A DNA stretch of 64,000 nucleotides from Pseudoduganella armeniaca (GTDB lineage Bacteria; Pseudomonadota; Gammaproteobacteria; Burkholderiales; Burkholderiaceae_D), in NCBI RefSeq assembly GCF_003028855.1, contig NZ_CP028324.1, positions 1,116,001 to 1,180,000 on the forward strand, written 5' to 3'. The position numbers were made by a program, and so were the translations under genes. The notes beneath the pieces are model-generated. The model searched no databases and was not told the DNA's origin. It saw nothing but the letters and a program-made list of their open reading frames with translations. Positions 1 through 9,669 of the stretch are shown here, piece after piece (the first letter of the stretch is position 1; the number at the start of each line of letters is the position of its first letter).

Positions 1-136
1 GTCCAAACGGTTTCTCCGCTGCTCGGTGCGGCGATTCTAGCATCGGCCCGGGCGAATTCAAAAGCAAGGCGCGGAGTGCCCCGCCACCGGGCCGGTCATA
101 ATATGCGTGCATCGAATCGCCACGAGGGGAATCACG

Positions 137-1189
137 ATGACCAACTATAGTAATGACGAGGCGCGCTGGGCCGCCGTGCAGCGGCGCGACGGCGCTGCCG
201 ACGGCCAGTTCTGGTATGCCGTGCGCACCACCGGCGTCTACTGCCGGCCGTCCTGCGGCGCCCGCCCGGCACTGCGCGCCAACGTCAGCTTCCATGCCTC
301 GACCGAGGCGGCCGAGCAGGCCGGTTTCCGGCCCTGCCGCCGCTGCAAGCCGGACCAGCCGCCGCTGGCGGAGCGGCACGCCGCGCTGGTCGAGCGCATG
401 TGCCGCCTGATCGAGGTGGCGGACAGCGCGCCGGACCTGGCCAGCCTGGCCGAGGCCCTCGGGGCCAGCCAGTTTCACCTGCATCGCATCTTCAAGGCGC
501 ATACGGGGATCACGCCGAAAGCCTATGCGGCGGCGCAGCGCCAGCGCCGGATGCAGCAGAACCTGGCGCGGCAGCCGTCCGTCACGGATGCGATCTACGC
601 GGCCGGCTTCAACTCCAGCGGCCGTTTCTATGCGGCCTCGCCCGGCGCGCTGGGCATGACGCCGACGGCGTTCCGCGCTGGCGGGCAGGGCGCCACGATC
701 CGCTTCGCTATCGCCCAATGCGCGCTGGGCGCCATCCTGGTGGCCAGCACCGACGTCGGCATCTGCGCGATCCTGATGGGCGACGATCCGGACGCACTGG
801 CGCGCGACCTGCAGGACCGCTTCCCGAAGGCGGAACTGATCGGCGCCGAGCCGGCGTACGAGGAAACCGTCGCGCGCGTGATCGGTTTCGTCGAGGCGCC
901 GCAACTGGGATTGGACCTGCCGCTGGATGTGCGCGGCACGGCCTTCCAGCAGCGCGTGTGGCAGGTGCTGCGTACGATCCCGGCTGGCCAGCGCGTCAGC
1001 TACACGGAGCTGGCGCGGCTGATCGGCGCGCCCAACAGCGTGCGCGCCGTCGCCAGTGCCTGCGCGGCCAACGCGATCGCCGTCGCCATTCCCTGCCACC
1101 GGGTGGTGCGCACGGACGGTTCGCTGTCCGGCTACCGCTGGGGCGTCGAGCGCAAGCAGGCGCTGTTGGAGCGGGAGGCGGCTTCGTGA
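137..1189 (+). CDS. ada: Ada: bifunctional methylation sensor/regulator and O6-methylguanine-DNA methyltransferase
   Basis: This 350-residue protein has the full Ada architecture. The N-terminal zinc/methylphosphotriester domain carries four cysteines in the patterns YCRPSC and CRRC. An AraC-type DNA-binding region follows at about residues 85-185 (SQFHLHRIFKAHTG). The C-terminal methyltransferase domain carries the acceptor motif PCHRVV, with Cys at about residue 320. Ada moves methyl groups from DNA onto its own cysteines; methylation of the N-terminal site turns it into an activator. I chose the ATG at 137 because GAGGGGA lies just upstream; an in-frame start at 107 lacks such a site. Its stop overlaps the next gene's GTG, so the two are co-translated. 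Family identity is firm; inducibility is inferred from the family. Confidence 0.96.
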   Translation: MTNYSNDEARWAAVQRRDGAADGQFWYAVRTTGVYCRPSCGARPALRANVSFHASTEAAEQAGFRPCRRCKPDQPPLAERHAALVERMCRLIEVADSAPDLASLAEALGASQFHLHRIFKAHTGITPKAYAAAQRQRRMQQNLARQPSVTDAIYAAGFNSSGRFYAASPGALGMTPTAFRAGGQGATIRFAIAQCALGAILVASTDVGICAILMGDDPDALARDLQDRFPKAELIGAEPAYEETVARVIGFVEAPQLGLDLPLDVRGTAFQQRVWQVLRTIPAGQRVSYTELARLIGAPNSVRAVASACAANAIAVAIPCHRVVRTDGSLSGYRWGVERKQALLEREAAS

Positions 1190-1872
1190 CGTTCGACTGG
1201 CTGGCGATCGAGGAAGCGCTGAACACGGCCGGCTGCGCGCACGTGCCGGGCGTGCTGTCCGGCGCCGAGTGCGCGGCGCTGGCGGGGCTGTATGGGCAGG
1301 ACGGGTTGTTCCGCAGCCGCGTCGTGATGGCGCGGCACGGCTTCGGCCAGGGCGAGTACCAGTATTTTCGCTACCCGCTGCCGGATCGCGTCGCCACGCT
1401 GCGGGAGACGATGTACGGGCCGCTGGCGGCGATCGCCAACCGCTGGCAGGCGGCGCTGGATCTGCCGGTGCGCTTCCCGGCGCGGCACGCCGAGTTCCTG
1501 GCGCGCTGCCACGACGCCGGCCAGCTGCGCCCGACGCCATTGCTGCTGCAGTACCAGGCGGGCGACTACAACTGCCTGCACCAGGATTTATATGGCGAGC
1601 ACGTGTTTCCACTGCAGGCCGCGTTCCTGCTGTCGCGGCCCGGGGCGGATTTCACCGGCGGCGAGTTCGTGCTGACCGAGCAGCGCCCGCGCATGCAGTC
1701 GCGGGTGGAGGTGGTGCCGCTGGGGTTGGGGGATTGCGTGATCTTTCCCGTGCATCAGCGGCCGGTGAACGGCACGCGCGGGGTGTATCGGGTCAATTTA
1801 AGGCACGGCGTGTCGCGCGTGCGCAGTGGCCTGCGGCATACCTTGGGCGTCATTTTTCATGATGCGCAGTGA
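1186..1872 (+). CDS. 2OG-Fe(II) oxygenase coupled to ada
   Basis: This 228-residue protein looks like a double-stranded beta-helix dioxygenase. LHQDLYGEH supplies the H-x-D iron ligands, and the later RVNLRHGV supplies the distal His and a basic residue suited to 2-oxoglutarate. The GTG start at 1186 overlaps the ada stop in a GTGA junction and is preceded by GGGAGGCGG, which implies translational coupling. Proteins of this kind often sit beside ada, so a role in oxidative removal of alkyl damage, parallel to AlkB, is plausible. That role is inference: the protein is not a close AlkB by eye, and it could act on another substrate such as a protein or free nucleotide. Confidence 0.85.
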   Translation: MTFDWLAIEEALNTAGCAHVPGVLSGAECAALAGLYGQDGLFRSRVVMARHGFGQGEYQYFRYPLPDRVATLRETMYGPLAAIANRWQAALDLPVRFPARHAEFLARCHDAGQLRPTPLLLQYQAGDYNCLHQDLYGEHVFPLQAAFLLSRPGADFTGGEFVLTEQRPRMQSRVEVVPLGLGDCVIFPVHQRPVNGTRGVYRVNLRHGVSRVRSGLRHTLGVIFHDAQ

Positions 1873-1904
1873 GCGGTGCGTGACCAGTCGGCGCTGGCAC
1901 GGTT

Positions 1905-2049
1905 GGGGTCTGTCCCTTCGGGACTGACCCCGGTTTACCATGTCGGCCGTGGAGTGCCGGTTGACAGCCGGCAGACCGCGTACGTTTTTTTCCAGGGCAC
2001 GCGTCATTCCGCGATTAAAACCGGGGTCAGTCCCGCAGGGACAGACCCC
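1905..2049. repeat. Pair of mirrored GGGGTC-type palindromes
   Basis: Two 27-bp hairpins lie here, at 1905-1931 and 2023-2049. Each has GGGGTC at one end and GACCCC at the other, with a four- or three-base loop (TTCG or GCA). Including the next two bases (CGG), the second is almost the exact reverse complement of the first, so the block from 1905 to 2049 looks like a small unit with inverted ends. The 91 bp between them contain no convincing gene. It lies between the convergent 2OG oxygenase and copper-radical oxidase genes, 24 bp from the latter's stop codon. Confidence 0.85.
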
Positions 2050-2073
2050 AATCCGGCCGGCTGCCGGGCCGCT

Positions 2074-5000
2074 TTAATAATGCACCGTCAACCCGCACGC
2101 CCGCTCCGGCTTGCACACGACCACGGTCACCTTGACGCCATCGGCGGCGGCGCGCACCACCGCCACCTCCAGCACCTTGCCGCGCGCCGCCAGATGCCGC
2201 AGGCCGGGGCAGGTGTCGAGGTCGAAGCCGGTGAAGCGCCCGTGGCAGTCGTAGTGGACGGCGACGATGCGGCCGCGGGCGCGCTCGGCGTGCGGATCGT
2301 GGCCGTCGCCGCCGTCGTCCCACGGATCGTCGTCGGGGCAGGGCTTGCCGTCGCCGGGCGGCGGCTGGTCGGGTTGGTCAGGCTGGTCGCGTGGGCCGCC
2401 GGACGGCGATGGCTTGATGTCGTCCGGATCGCCACCGAAGGCGCGCACGCGGTCGGCGATCTGGTCAAGGTAGCGTCCGAACACGAGGCGCCAGGCGGCA
2501 TCCGCGCCGAGCCGTTCTTGCACCCAGCGCAGCACCGCCAGCTTGCGTTCTTCCCGCGCCAGCAGCAGCGGCCCCGTCGAGACGGGAATCTCGAATTCGA
2601 AGCTGCCCGTCACCTTGCGCAGCAGCGGGCCGCCGCTGACCTGGTGCGCCGTGACACGGAAGCGCTGGCCCGCCTTCACCGTGGGCGGCAACTGGATGCT
2701 GACCAGGCCCGGCAGGCTGCGCGTCAGCGCCGGCGGCACCGGCAGGAACGTGACTTCGCCGATGCGGCAGCGCACCGTGTGCGCGTCCACCAGTTCCAGC
2801 AGCTCGTAGCCGGGCCGGTGCACCTGGGCTTCCAGCAGCGATTCGAAATCCACGTCCGGCAGGTAGATCGTCGCGATCGCGTCGCGCGGCAGTGAGCCCC
2901 AGCGGATCATCAGCTCCGTCGTCAGCTTGCCCTGGCGGGTCGGCTGGCCCGGCCCCATTGGATCCTCCACCGGTGGCGTGACGATCACGTCCGGCAGCGC
3001 GATCTCGCCGATGATCGCCTTGGCCACCGCCGGGATCGGCGGCGGCGCGGGCGGCGCATCAAGGTTGAACGGCGCCAGCTCGAACGTGTGCTGCACCACG
3101 TGGCCGGCCACGCCACCGGGATTGTCCGATTCGACGATGGCGAGGTTACGCTGCGACAGCGAATCGTATTCCGCCGGCGCCGCGCCGCGCGGGATGGTCG
3201 AATGCGCGGGGTAATGCAGCTCGGCGATCAGGCACTGGTGCTCGCCGCGGATCAGCGCGCGCAGGTCGTCGCGCTGGTTGAAGTCCAGCCAAGCGCCGAA
3301 GAAGCGCGTCACCTCGGCCGCATCCTGGCCGTTCATCGTCTGCACATTGGGCGGGTCGGTCGCCGCCAGCCGGTCGCCGCCGCGCGGGCTGGCGAAGTAC
3401 GGGATCGACGCCGTGCGCGCGCCGATCATGCCGAATTGCGGAATCGCCGTCGGTCCGTTGCCGGCGCGCCGGTACAGCGTGGTGTCGTTGTATTCGAAGC
3501 TGGTGCCGACGGTGGTCAGCGTGCGGAAGAACAGGCGCACGTCGTTCGCATTGCGGCCCACCGGCGCGCGGTAGCGCACCCGCGCGAAGGCGTAATTGAA
3601 CACCCGCACGCCCGCCACGTGCGACGACAGCTCCAGGCGCGACGCCTCCTGGTCCAAGGCCAGCCGGTTGAATGGGTGATTGTCATCGCGCGGAGCGCTG
3701 TTCATCCGGTTCAGTACCTCCGCCACGAAGCCCGCTCCCGCGTTGGCGTCCGTATGCATGGCGCCCGCCAGCGGCACGCCGATGGGGCGCTGCACCACGC
3801 GTACGTCGATCGACAGCCAGGGTTGGTCGCCGTCCTTCATGTACGGCTTGGCGTCGCGGAACAGCGTCAGCTGGCCGCGCAGCTGCAGCGCGGTGGGCAG
3901 CACGACGTCGACGAAAACGTCACGCCGGTTGTCCGTGCCAAGCGTGTTGAAGGCATCGAGGTTGTCGAAGGCGACGCCGTATTCGAGCACGAAGCGCTGC
4001 GCCACGCCCGGCGTGAAGCTGCCGGTTTCGGAGCGGATGTCGAGCAGCGTGGCACGCATGCCGGGCACGCTGCCGCCGCCGTCGGCGAAGTGGAACGTCA
4101 GCGCCGGCCCGCCGGGCAGCGCCAGGTCGGCCGGCAGGTAGCCGTCCAGTACCAGCAGCAGGGCATCGCCGACGATGCGGGGGCTCAGCGTGGAGACTTC
4201 CTCGCGGGCGAACTGCGAGCGGTTCAGCACCAGGTAGCCGCTGCCGCCGACGCGCACGAAGCGGGCGCGCTGGCACGGCCGCCCTGCCTCGTCGATCACG
4301 AACAGCATGTAGGCACCCGGTGGCGCCACGGCGCCGTTGGGTGGTGCCTCGCACTGGATGCGGCCCTCGCCGACGCCGTCGAAGCGCAGGCTGACGTGGC
4401 GCTGGTCGCCGTCGAAGGCATGCGTGCAGGAGCCGCAGCGCATCAGCGCCACGTGGCGGATCGTGTTGGGCGCCGTGCAGCGGATCGTGAACTGCTGCCC
4501 CCACGCGACAAAGCCGGGCGCTTCCTGCAGCTCGGGGCGCGGGCCGCCCGGGTAGGGCGGCTGCCAGATCTCGTAGTTCAGGCGCCCGGTCGTAGCCGGG
4601 TCGCCCGAGTGGGCGTTGATGCTGGAACCGGCTGTCCACACGGTGCCATCCGGCATCAGCAAGGCCGTCGAATGGTAGTTGCGCGTGACGGCGGCCGGGT
4701 CGTTCGGCGTGTTCCAGGTGCCTTGCGCGTCCTGCCCGCCCGCCTGCACGTAGGACCCGCCACCGCCGCCCCAGTCGATCTGCGGGTCGTACAGTTCTGG
4801 CAGGCGCACGCCATGGGACGAGTCGTCCGGACCGGGATCGTCGCCATTGACACCGCCGACGATGACCACCTGGCCCGTCGGCAGCAGCACGGCCAGGCAG
4901 TTGCGGCGCAGGCGCTGGCCAGCGTCGATCGTGCGCGCGCCGGCCGGGCCCCACGCCGGCCTGGCGCCATCGGGGCGGTCCAGGGCAATGCGCTGTGGAT

Positions 5001-5834
5001 CGGGCGCGCCGCACAGCAGGAAGCGCGGCCGGTAGCCGTCGCCGGGCAGCAGGGGCAGCAGGACCGAGGGGAAGGAAAAGCCGTGGTAGTCGCCGCCCGG
5101 CAGGTCGCACACGTCGCGCTGGCCGCCTGTATAGGCGTTGTAGGCGAAGCAGTGCTCGACGCCGCCGATGCGCGAGGTGCAGAACACTTCGCCGCTACGC
5201 AGCACGTGCAGGCGCGGATACAGGTCCGGCCCGCCGGCGGCGGCCGCGCCCAGCGTGCCGACGATCTTCCAGCTGTTGAAGATAGGCCGGTAGCGCTCCG
5301 GCGTATTGTTGTTGTGGCGCGTGTCGTCCTCGGCCGGGTGCCCGGCCATGACCAGCACGTCGCCGCTGGCCAGCGTCACCAGGGTCGGATACCAGCGTCC
5401 GCCGCCGCCATCGCCGCCCTGGCCGGGGTTCGGCCGCATCGAGGCCACGTCCGTCATGAAGCCGCCGTGCGGGTGATAGATGCTGGCGCTGCGATGCCCG
5501 GGGAAGTGGCCCAGGCCGCCGTGGCCATGCGGGTCCTCCCCGGCGGGATGTTTTGCGGGAAGTAGGCCGTGCCACCGCCGATCAGCAGGCGCCCGTCCGG
5601 CAGCTGCGCGTGGCCGCAGCAGAACAGGTCGTGCGCGGGCGAGCGCACGTAGGCGATGGCACGCGTGACGCAGTTCATGCGCCGTGTCGCATCGACGTTG
5701 CGCGGGCTGTTGATGAAGGCGGGGTTGTGCTGGTCGCCGCCAAAATAAACGATCTCGCCGTCGCCGTTATCGGTCGGCATGAGGGCGGCGTGGATCGCGA
5801 GGATCTGGCTGTCGGCAGGGGATGTCCATGACAT
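2074..5834 (-). pseudogene. Galactose-oxidase-like copper radical oxidase, split by a -1 frameshift
   Basis: Two overlapping reading frames form one protein of about 1,250 residues. The first runs from the ATG at 5834, with AAGGAG just upstream. The second carries the rest to 2074. They join at a C4 run on the plus strand (5538-5541, G4 in the mRNA). Adding one G restores GEDPHGHGGLGHFPGH and continues into the second frame. The copper-radical signature is complete: FCCGH for the cross-linked Cys (first frame), RWYPT for its Tyr, NYHSTALL for the axial Tyr-His pair, and CTHAFDGDQR for the last His. Kelch-like repeats and a DUF1929-type domain are followed by about 700 residues of beta-rich sequence I cannot name. 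No signal peptide is visible. It oxidises an unknown alcohol or aldehyde if functional. The break may be a sequencing error. Confidence 0.8.
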
Positions 5835-6011
5835 GATCGGCTCCTTCAGGATGGCGGATACCTGGAGGGTAGGCCGGGGCATGCAGGATGCAAGCCACGG
5901 CGACAAAGTCGGGACATTTGCACGACATGCCGCGACGTCTGGCCCGGCCGTTCTGGCCCGGCCGTGGTGTTTTCGTTACACTGGCCGTTTCGATTCCAGA
6001 CAAGGATTTCC

Positions 6012-7664
6012 ATGCGCCGCCTGCATTTCCTGACCGCCGCTCTCGCCCTGGCCTGCAATGCCCAGGCCCAGACCCTGATCGACAACGCCAACGGCTATAC
6101 GCTCGATGCGGGTGGGAAGCTGCTGCGCTTCCAGGCGCTGGCGTTCGACGCCGCCGGCCGCATCGTGGCCGTGGGCAGCGCGGCAGACGTGGCGGCCAAG
6201 GCGCCGGGCTACCAGCGCATCGACGCGCAGGGCCGCACCGTGCTGCCCGGCCTGATCGACGCGCACGGCCACGTGTTCGGCCTGGGGCAGGTGGCGACGG
6301 CGGCGGAGCTGTACAGCTCAACCTCGCTGGACGACGCGGTGCGCAAGGTGAGCGCGTACGCGCGCGCCAACCCACAACGCGCCTGGGTGGTCGGCAACGG
6401 CTGGAACCAGGAAATCTGGAAGCTGGGCCGCTTCCCCACGGCGGCCGAACTGGATGCGGCGGTGGCGGACCGCCCGGCGCTGATGCACCGGGTGGACGGC
6501 CATGCCGTCTGGGTCAACAGCCGCGCGCTGGCGCTGGCCGGCATCTCCAAGGACACGCCGGATCCGGCCGGCGGCAAGATCGAGCGTGACGCGCAGGGGA
6601 ATGCGACCGGCATCCTGGTCGATGGCGCCATGGCGCTGGTGACGAAGGTGATGCCGGCGGCGACGGAGGCGGAAGAACGCGCGGCGCTCGACGGCGCGCT
6701 GGCGCTGCTGGGCAAGAACGGCCTGACCAGCGTGCACGATGCCGGCATCGGGGTCGCCGAGGACAAGCTGTACCGCGCCTACGCCGACCAGGGCAAGCTG
6801 ACCACGCGGGTGTACGCGATGATCGGCGATACGGCGGCCGATTTCGACCGCCTGGCCGCCAACGGCCCGTTGCCCAGCTATGCCAACGACCTGTACGCGC
6901 TGGCGTCCGTCAAGCTGTACGCGGACGGCGCGCTGGGCAGCCGCGGCGCCGCGCTGATCAAGCCGTACAGCGACGCGCCACACACGCACGGCCTGCTGTT
7001 CTATAAGGATGGCGAGATGCGCGCCAAGATGGAGAAAGCCATCAAGGCCGGCTACCAGGTCAACGTGCACGCGATCGGCGACGCCGGCAATCGCCAGATC
7101 CTGGACAACTACGCGGCGCTGCTGAAGAAGTATCCGAACGTGCAGCGCCACCGCATCGAGCACGCCCAGGTGGTCGCATTGGCCGACATCCCGCGCTTCA
7201 AGCAGCTGGGGATCATCCCGTCGATGCAGCCGACCCACGCCACCTCGGACCAGAACATGGCCGAGCAGCGCGTCGGTCCCAAGCGCATCGAGGGCGCCTA
7301 TGCCTGGCGCACCTTCCTGAAGCAGGGCTCGCGCATCGCCTGCGGCTCCGACTTCCCGATCGAGTCGCCCAATCCGTTCGAAGGCATCCACGCGGCCGTC
7401 ACCCGCCAGGACATGCGCGACGTGCCGGCTGGCGGCTGGCACAAGGAGCAGGCGATGACGCTGACCGAAGCGTTGCGCTGCTTCACGCTGGACGCGGCCT
7501 GGGCGGCGCGCCAGGAAAAGGCCATCGGCTCGCTGGAAGCGGGCAAGTGGGCCGACTTCATCGTCACCGACCGCGACCTGTTCGCGATTCCGGCCAGCGA
7601 GATCGGCAAGGTCGGCGTGCTGGAGACGTGGGTGGGCGGCAAGCGGGTGTTCCAGAAGCGCTAG
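6012..7664 (+). CDS. Exported amidohydrolase family 3 protein (YtcJ-like)
   Basis: The product is 550 residues, the usual size for this metal-dependent amidohydrolase subgroup. A signal peptide ends near CNAQAQ. DAHGHVFG provides the first metal-binding HxH, YADGALGSRGAAL is typical of the family, and NVHAIGDAGN, HRIEHAQ and GSDFPIE supply the later metal and catalytic positions. It should hydrolyse an amide, imide or cyclic substrate in the periplasm; the sequence does not identify which. The ATG at 6012 was chosen because AAGGA lies six bases before it and the signal peptide starts there. It stands alone, with a perfect hairpin eight bases after its stop. Confidence 0.88.
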   Translation: MRRLHFLTAALALACNAQAQTLIDNANGYTLDAGGKLLRFQALAFDAAGRIVAVGSAADVAAKAPGYQRIDAQGRTVLPGLIDAHGHVFGLGQVATAAELYSSTSLDDAVRKVSAYARANPQRAWVVGNGWNQEIWKLGRFPTAAELDAAVADRPALMHRVDGHAVWVNSRALALAGISKDTPDPAGGKIERDAQGNATGILVDGAMALVTKVMPAATEAEERAALDGALALLGKNGLTSVHDAGIGVAEDKLYRAYADQGKLTTRVYAMIGDTAADFDRLAANGPLPSYANDLYALASVKLYADGALGSRGAALIKPYSDAPHTHGLLFYKDGEMRAKMEKAIKAGYQVNVHAIGDAGNRQILDNYAALLKKYPNVQRHRIEHAQVVALADIPRFKQLGIIPSMQPTHATSDQNMAEQRVGPKRIEGAYAWRTFLKQGSRIACGSDFPIESPNPFEGIHAAVTRQDMRDVPAGGWHKEQAMTLTEALRCFTLDAAWAARQEKAIGSLEAGKWADFIVTDRDLFAIPASEIGKVGVLETWVGGKRVFQKR

Positions 7665-7671
7665 CAGCACC

Positions 7672-7724
7672 GGTGTCAGGCACCTGATTGCAGGTCGGAG
7701 ACCTGCAATCAGGTGCCTGACACC
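7672..7724. repeat. GGTGTCAGGCACC-type palindrome
   Basis: This is a perfect inverted repeat with 24-bp arms and a 5-base loop (CGGAG). The arms begin GGTGTCAGGCACC and end ACCTGCAATC and its complement. It sits between convergent genes, 8 bp after the amidohydrolase and 9 bp from the stop of the reductase. A GGGTT follows shortly after, as with other members. No T-run follows, so it is not a standard intrinsic terminator. Confidence 0.93.
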
Positions 7725-7732
7725 ACGGGTTC

Positions 7733-8590
7733 TTACGCCGATTCCATCGCTTCCAGCGCCGCTAGCGCCTCCGACGGCAGCACCAGTCGCGCTGCCGCCA
7801 GGTTCTCGCGCAGGTGCGCCAGCGACGACGTGCCGGGGATGACGAGGATATTGGGCGAGCGTTGCAGCAGCCACGCAATGGCCACCTGCATCGGCGTCGC
7901 ACCCAGCCGCTGCGCGACGTCCGACAGCGTGGTGGACTGCAGCGGCGAGAAGCCGCCCAGCGGGAAGAACGGCACGTAGGCGATGCCGGCGGCGGCCAGC
8001 GTGTCGATCAGGGTGTCGTCGGCGCGGTGCACCAGGTTGTAGTGGTTCTGCACGCAGGCGACCGGCACGATGCGGCGTGCTTCCTCGACCTGGCGCGGCG
8101 TGACGTTGCTGATGCCGACGTGGCGCACCAGGCCCTGCTCGCGCAGTTCGGCCAGCACCGTCAGCGGCTCTTCCAGCGAGCCTTCGGCCGGGCCGTGCGT
8201 ATCGAACATGGCGCGCAAGTTCACCACTTCCAGCTGTTCCAAGCCCAGGTTGCGCAGGTTGTCGTGCACGGCGGCGACCAGTTCGGCGCGGCCGAACGCG
8301 GGCAGCCAGGCGCCGTCCGCGCCGCGGCGTGCGCCGATCTTGGTGACGATCACCAGGTCGTCCGGGTACGGGTGCAATGCGGCGCGGATCAGCTGGTTGG
8401 TCACGTGCGGACCGTAGAAATCGGACGTGTCGATATGGTTCACGCCGGCCGCGACGGCGGCTTGCAGCACGGCGCGGGCGGCCGCGGGGTCTTTCGGCGG
8501 GCCGAACACGCCGGGTCCGGCCAGCTGCATGGCGCCGTAGCCGAGGCGGTTGACGGTGCGTTCTCCCAGGCGATACGTGGTGGTGTTCAT
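7733..8590 (-). CDS. pdxI: YdbC/PdxI-type aldo-keto reductase (pyridoxal reductase family)
   Basis: This 285-residue NADPH-dependent reductase matches E. coli YdbC/PdxI throughout as I recall that sequence: NRLGYGAMQLAGPGVFGPP at the N-terminus, HIDTSDFYGPHVTNQ with the catalytic Asp and Tyr, IVTKIGARRG with the catalytic Lys, YVPFFPLGGF, and the cofactor motif LVIPGTSSLAHLREN. PdxI reduces pyridoxal to pyridoxine in B6 salvage. AAGGA lies upstream of the ATG. It is divergent from a LysR regulator with 112 bp between them, a layout typical of a regulator and its target. The family match is strong; the physiological substrate here is inferred. Confidence 0.87.
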   Translation of the reverse strand: MNTTTYRLGERTVNRLGYGAMQLAGPGVFGPPKDPAAARAVLQAAVAAGVNHIDTSDFYGPHVTNQLIRAALHPYPDDLVIVTKIGARRGADGAWLPAFGRAELVAAVHDNLRNLGLEQLEVVNLRAMFDTHGPAEGSLEEPLTVLAELREQGLVRHVGISNVTPRQVEEARRIVPVACVQNHYNLVHRADDTLIDTLAAAGIAYVPFFPLGGFSPLQSTTLSDVAQRLGATPMQVAIAWLLQRSPNILVIPGTSSLAHLRENLAAARLVLPSEALAALEAMESA

Positions 8591-8672
8591 GCTGTTCCTT
8601 CTGTCGTGGAGTGGATGACGACAGGATAGGTTGGGTACGACTGCGCGACAATCCGGTACAGTGCGAATGGGC

Positions 8673-8690
8673 TGTACGAAATTTCGCACA
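8673..8690. promoter_or_regulatory. Candidate LysR operator
   Basis: TGTACGAAATTTCGCACA is an 18-bp palindrome with one mismatch. It lies 12 bp before the LysR start and 82 bp before the divergent reductase start. A related half-site, GTGCGAA, occurs 5 bp upstream of it. This is the expected place for LysR autoregulation and control of the reductase. Binding is inferred. Confidence 0.6.
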
Positions 8691-8702
8691 ATGGAGACGC
8701 GC

Positions 8703-9605
8703 ATGCAGGTGGACCTGGGGGATTTGCACGCTTTCGTGGCCGTGGCGCGCGCCGGCGGCTTTCGCGATGCCGCGCGGCTCGGCGGCGTGTCCGCGTCGGG
8801 GCTGAGCGAGGCGGTGCGCCGGCTGGAGCAGCGCCTGGGCGTGCGCCTGCTCAACCGCAGCACGCGCACGGTTGCGCCGACGGAAGCGGGGCGCGGCCTG
8901 ATCGAGCGCCTGGGCCCCGCGCTGCACGAGGTGGAACTGGCGCTGGACGTCGTCAACGGCTATCGCGACCGACCCACCGGCACCCTGCGGCTGAACGTGC
9001 CGATGGCGGCCGCGCGCCTCGTGCTGCCCGCGCTGGTGCCGCCGTTCCTGGCGGCCTATCCCGACATCGTGCTGGACGTGGTGGTCGAGGACACCTTCGT
9101 CGACATGCTGGCCGCCGGCTGCGATGCCGGCATCCGCTACGAGGAGCGCCTCGAGCAGGACATGATCGCCGTGCCGATCGGCCCACGCGTGCAGCGTTTC
9201 GCCGCCGCGGCGGCACCAAGCTACCTGGCCCGGCGCGGGCGCCCCGAACACCCGCGCGACCTGACGCTGCACGCCTGCCTGGCCGGTCATTTCGCCGGCA
9301 GCACGCCATTCGACTGGACCTTCGAGCAGGGCGGCGAGAGCGTCAACGTGATGCCGCGCGGGCCGTTGCAGGTGCGCCTGGGCGGCGGCGCCGACCTGGC
9401 GGTGCAGGCGGCCATCGCCGGCACCGGCATCGTCTACCTGTTCGAGGACTGGCTGCGGCCACACTTCGCCAGCGGCGCGCTGGTGCCCGTGCTGGAACCA
9501 TGGTGGCTGAGCTTTTCCGGCCCGTTCCTGTACTACCCGGGGCGCCGCCTGGTGCCGGCGCCGCTGCGGGCTTTCATCGACTTTATCCGCACACAAGGCG
9601 CTTGA
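8703..9605 (+). CDS. LysR-family transcriptional regulator
   Basis: The 300-residue product has an N-terminal winged helix-turn-helix (about residues 5-62, with [20 protein letters not shown]) and a LysR substrate-binding domain in the periplasmic-binding-protein fold. The ATG at 8703 was preferred over one at 8691 because GGAG sits seven bases upstream of it. The divergent position suggests control of the pyridoxal-reductase-like gene, through the palindrome at 8673. The hut operon starts 64 bp downstream, but its own operator resembles a HutC site, so this LysR is not the obvious hut regulator. The ligand is unknown. Confidence 0.88.
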   Translation: MQVDLGDLHAFVAVARAGGFRDAARLGGVSASGLSEAVRRLEQRLGVRLLNRSTRTVAPTEAGRGLIERLGPALHEVELALDVVNGYRDRPTGTLRLNVPMAAARLVLPALVPPFLAAYPDIVLDVVVEDTFVDMLAAGCDAGIRYEERLEQDMIAVPIGPRVQRFAAAAAPSYLARRGRPEHPRDLTLHACLAGHFAGSTPFDWTFEQGGESVNVMPRGPLQVRLGGGADLAVQAAIAGTGIVYLFEDWLRPHFASGALVPVLEPWWLSFSGPFLYYPGRRLVPAPLRAFIDFIRTQGA

Positions 9606-9631
9606 CTTTAGTTGTATAGACAACCTATCCT
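9602..9631 (+). promoter_or_regulatory. hut promoter with HutC-like operator
   Basis: A sigma-70-like promoter, TTGACT at 9602 and TATCCT at 9626 with an 18-bp spacer, encloses the palindrome GTTGTATAGACAAC at 9611-9624. The palindrome resembles known HutC (GntR-family) operators of the TTGTATnnACAA kind, so a repressor bound there would cover the promoter. Urocanate is the usual HutC inducer. No hutC gene is in this window, so the regulator must be encoded elsewhere. Confidence 0.65.
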
Positions 9632-9669
9632 GTGTCAGTTCGATATCACGCGACCATCGAGGAGACGCC

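Noticed and set aside
3088..5565. An 825-codon open frame on the plus strand opposite the copper-radical oxidase
   Set aside because: It is antisense to a gene with clear family motifs, is rich in Arg, Ala and Val as high-GC shadow frames are, and has no recognisable domain or ribosome site.
8703..9605. The LysR gene as the hut operon regulator
   Set aside because: Its position opposite the reductase and a palindrome before its own start point to that pair, and the hut promoter has a GntR/HutC-type operator.
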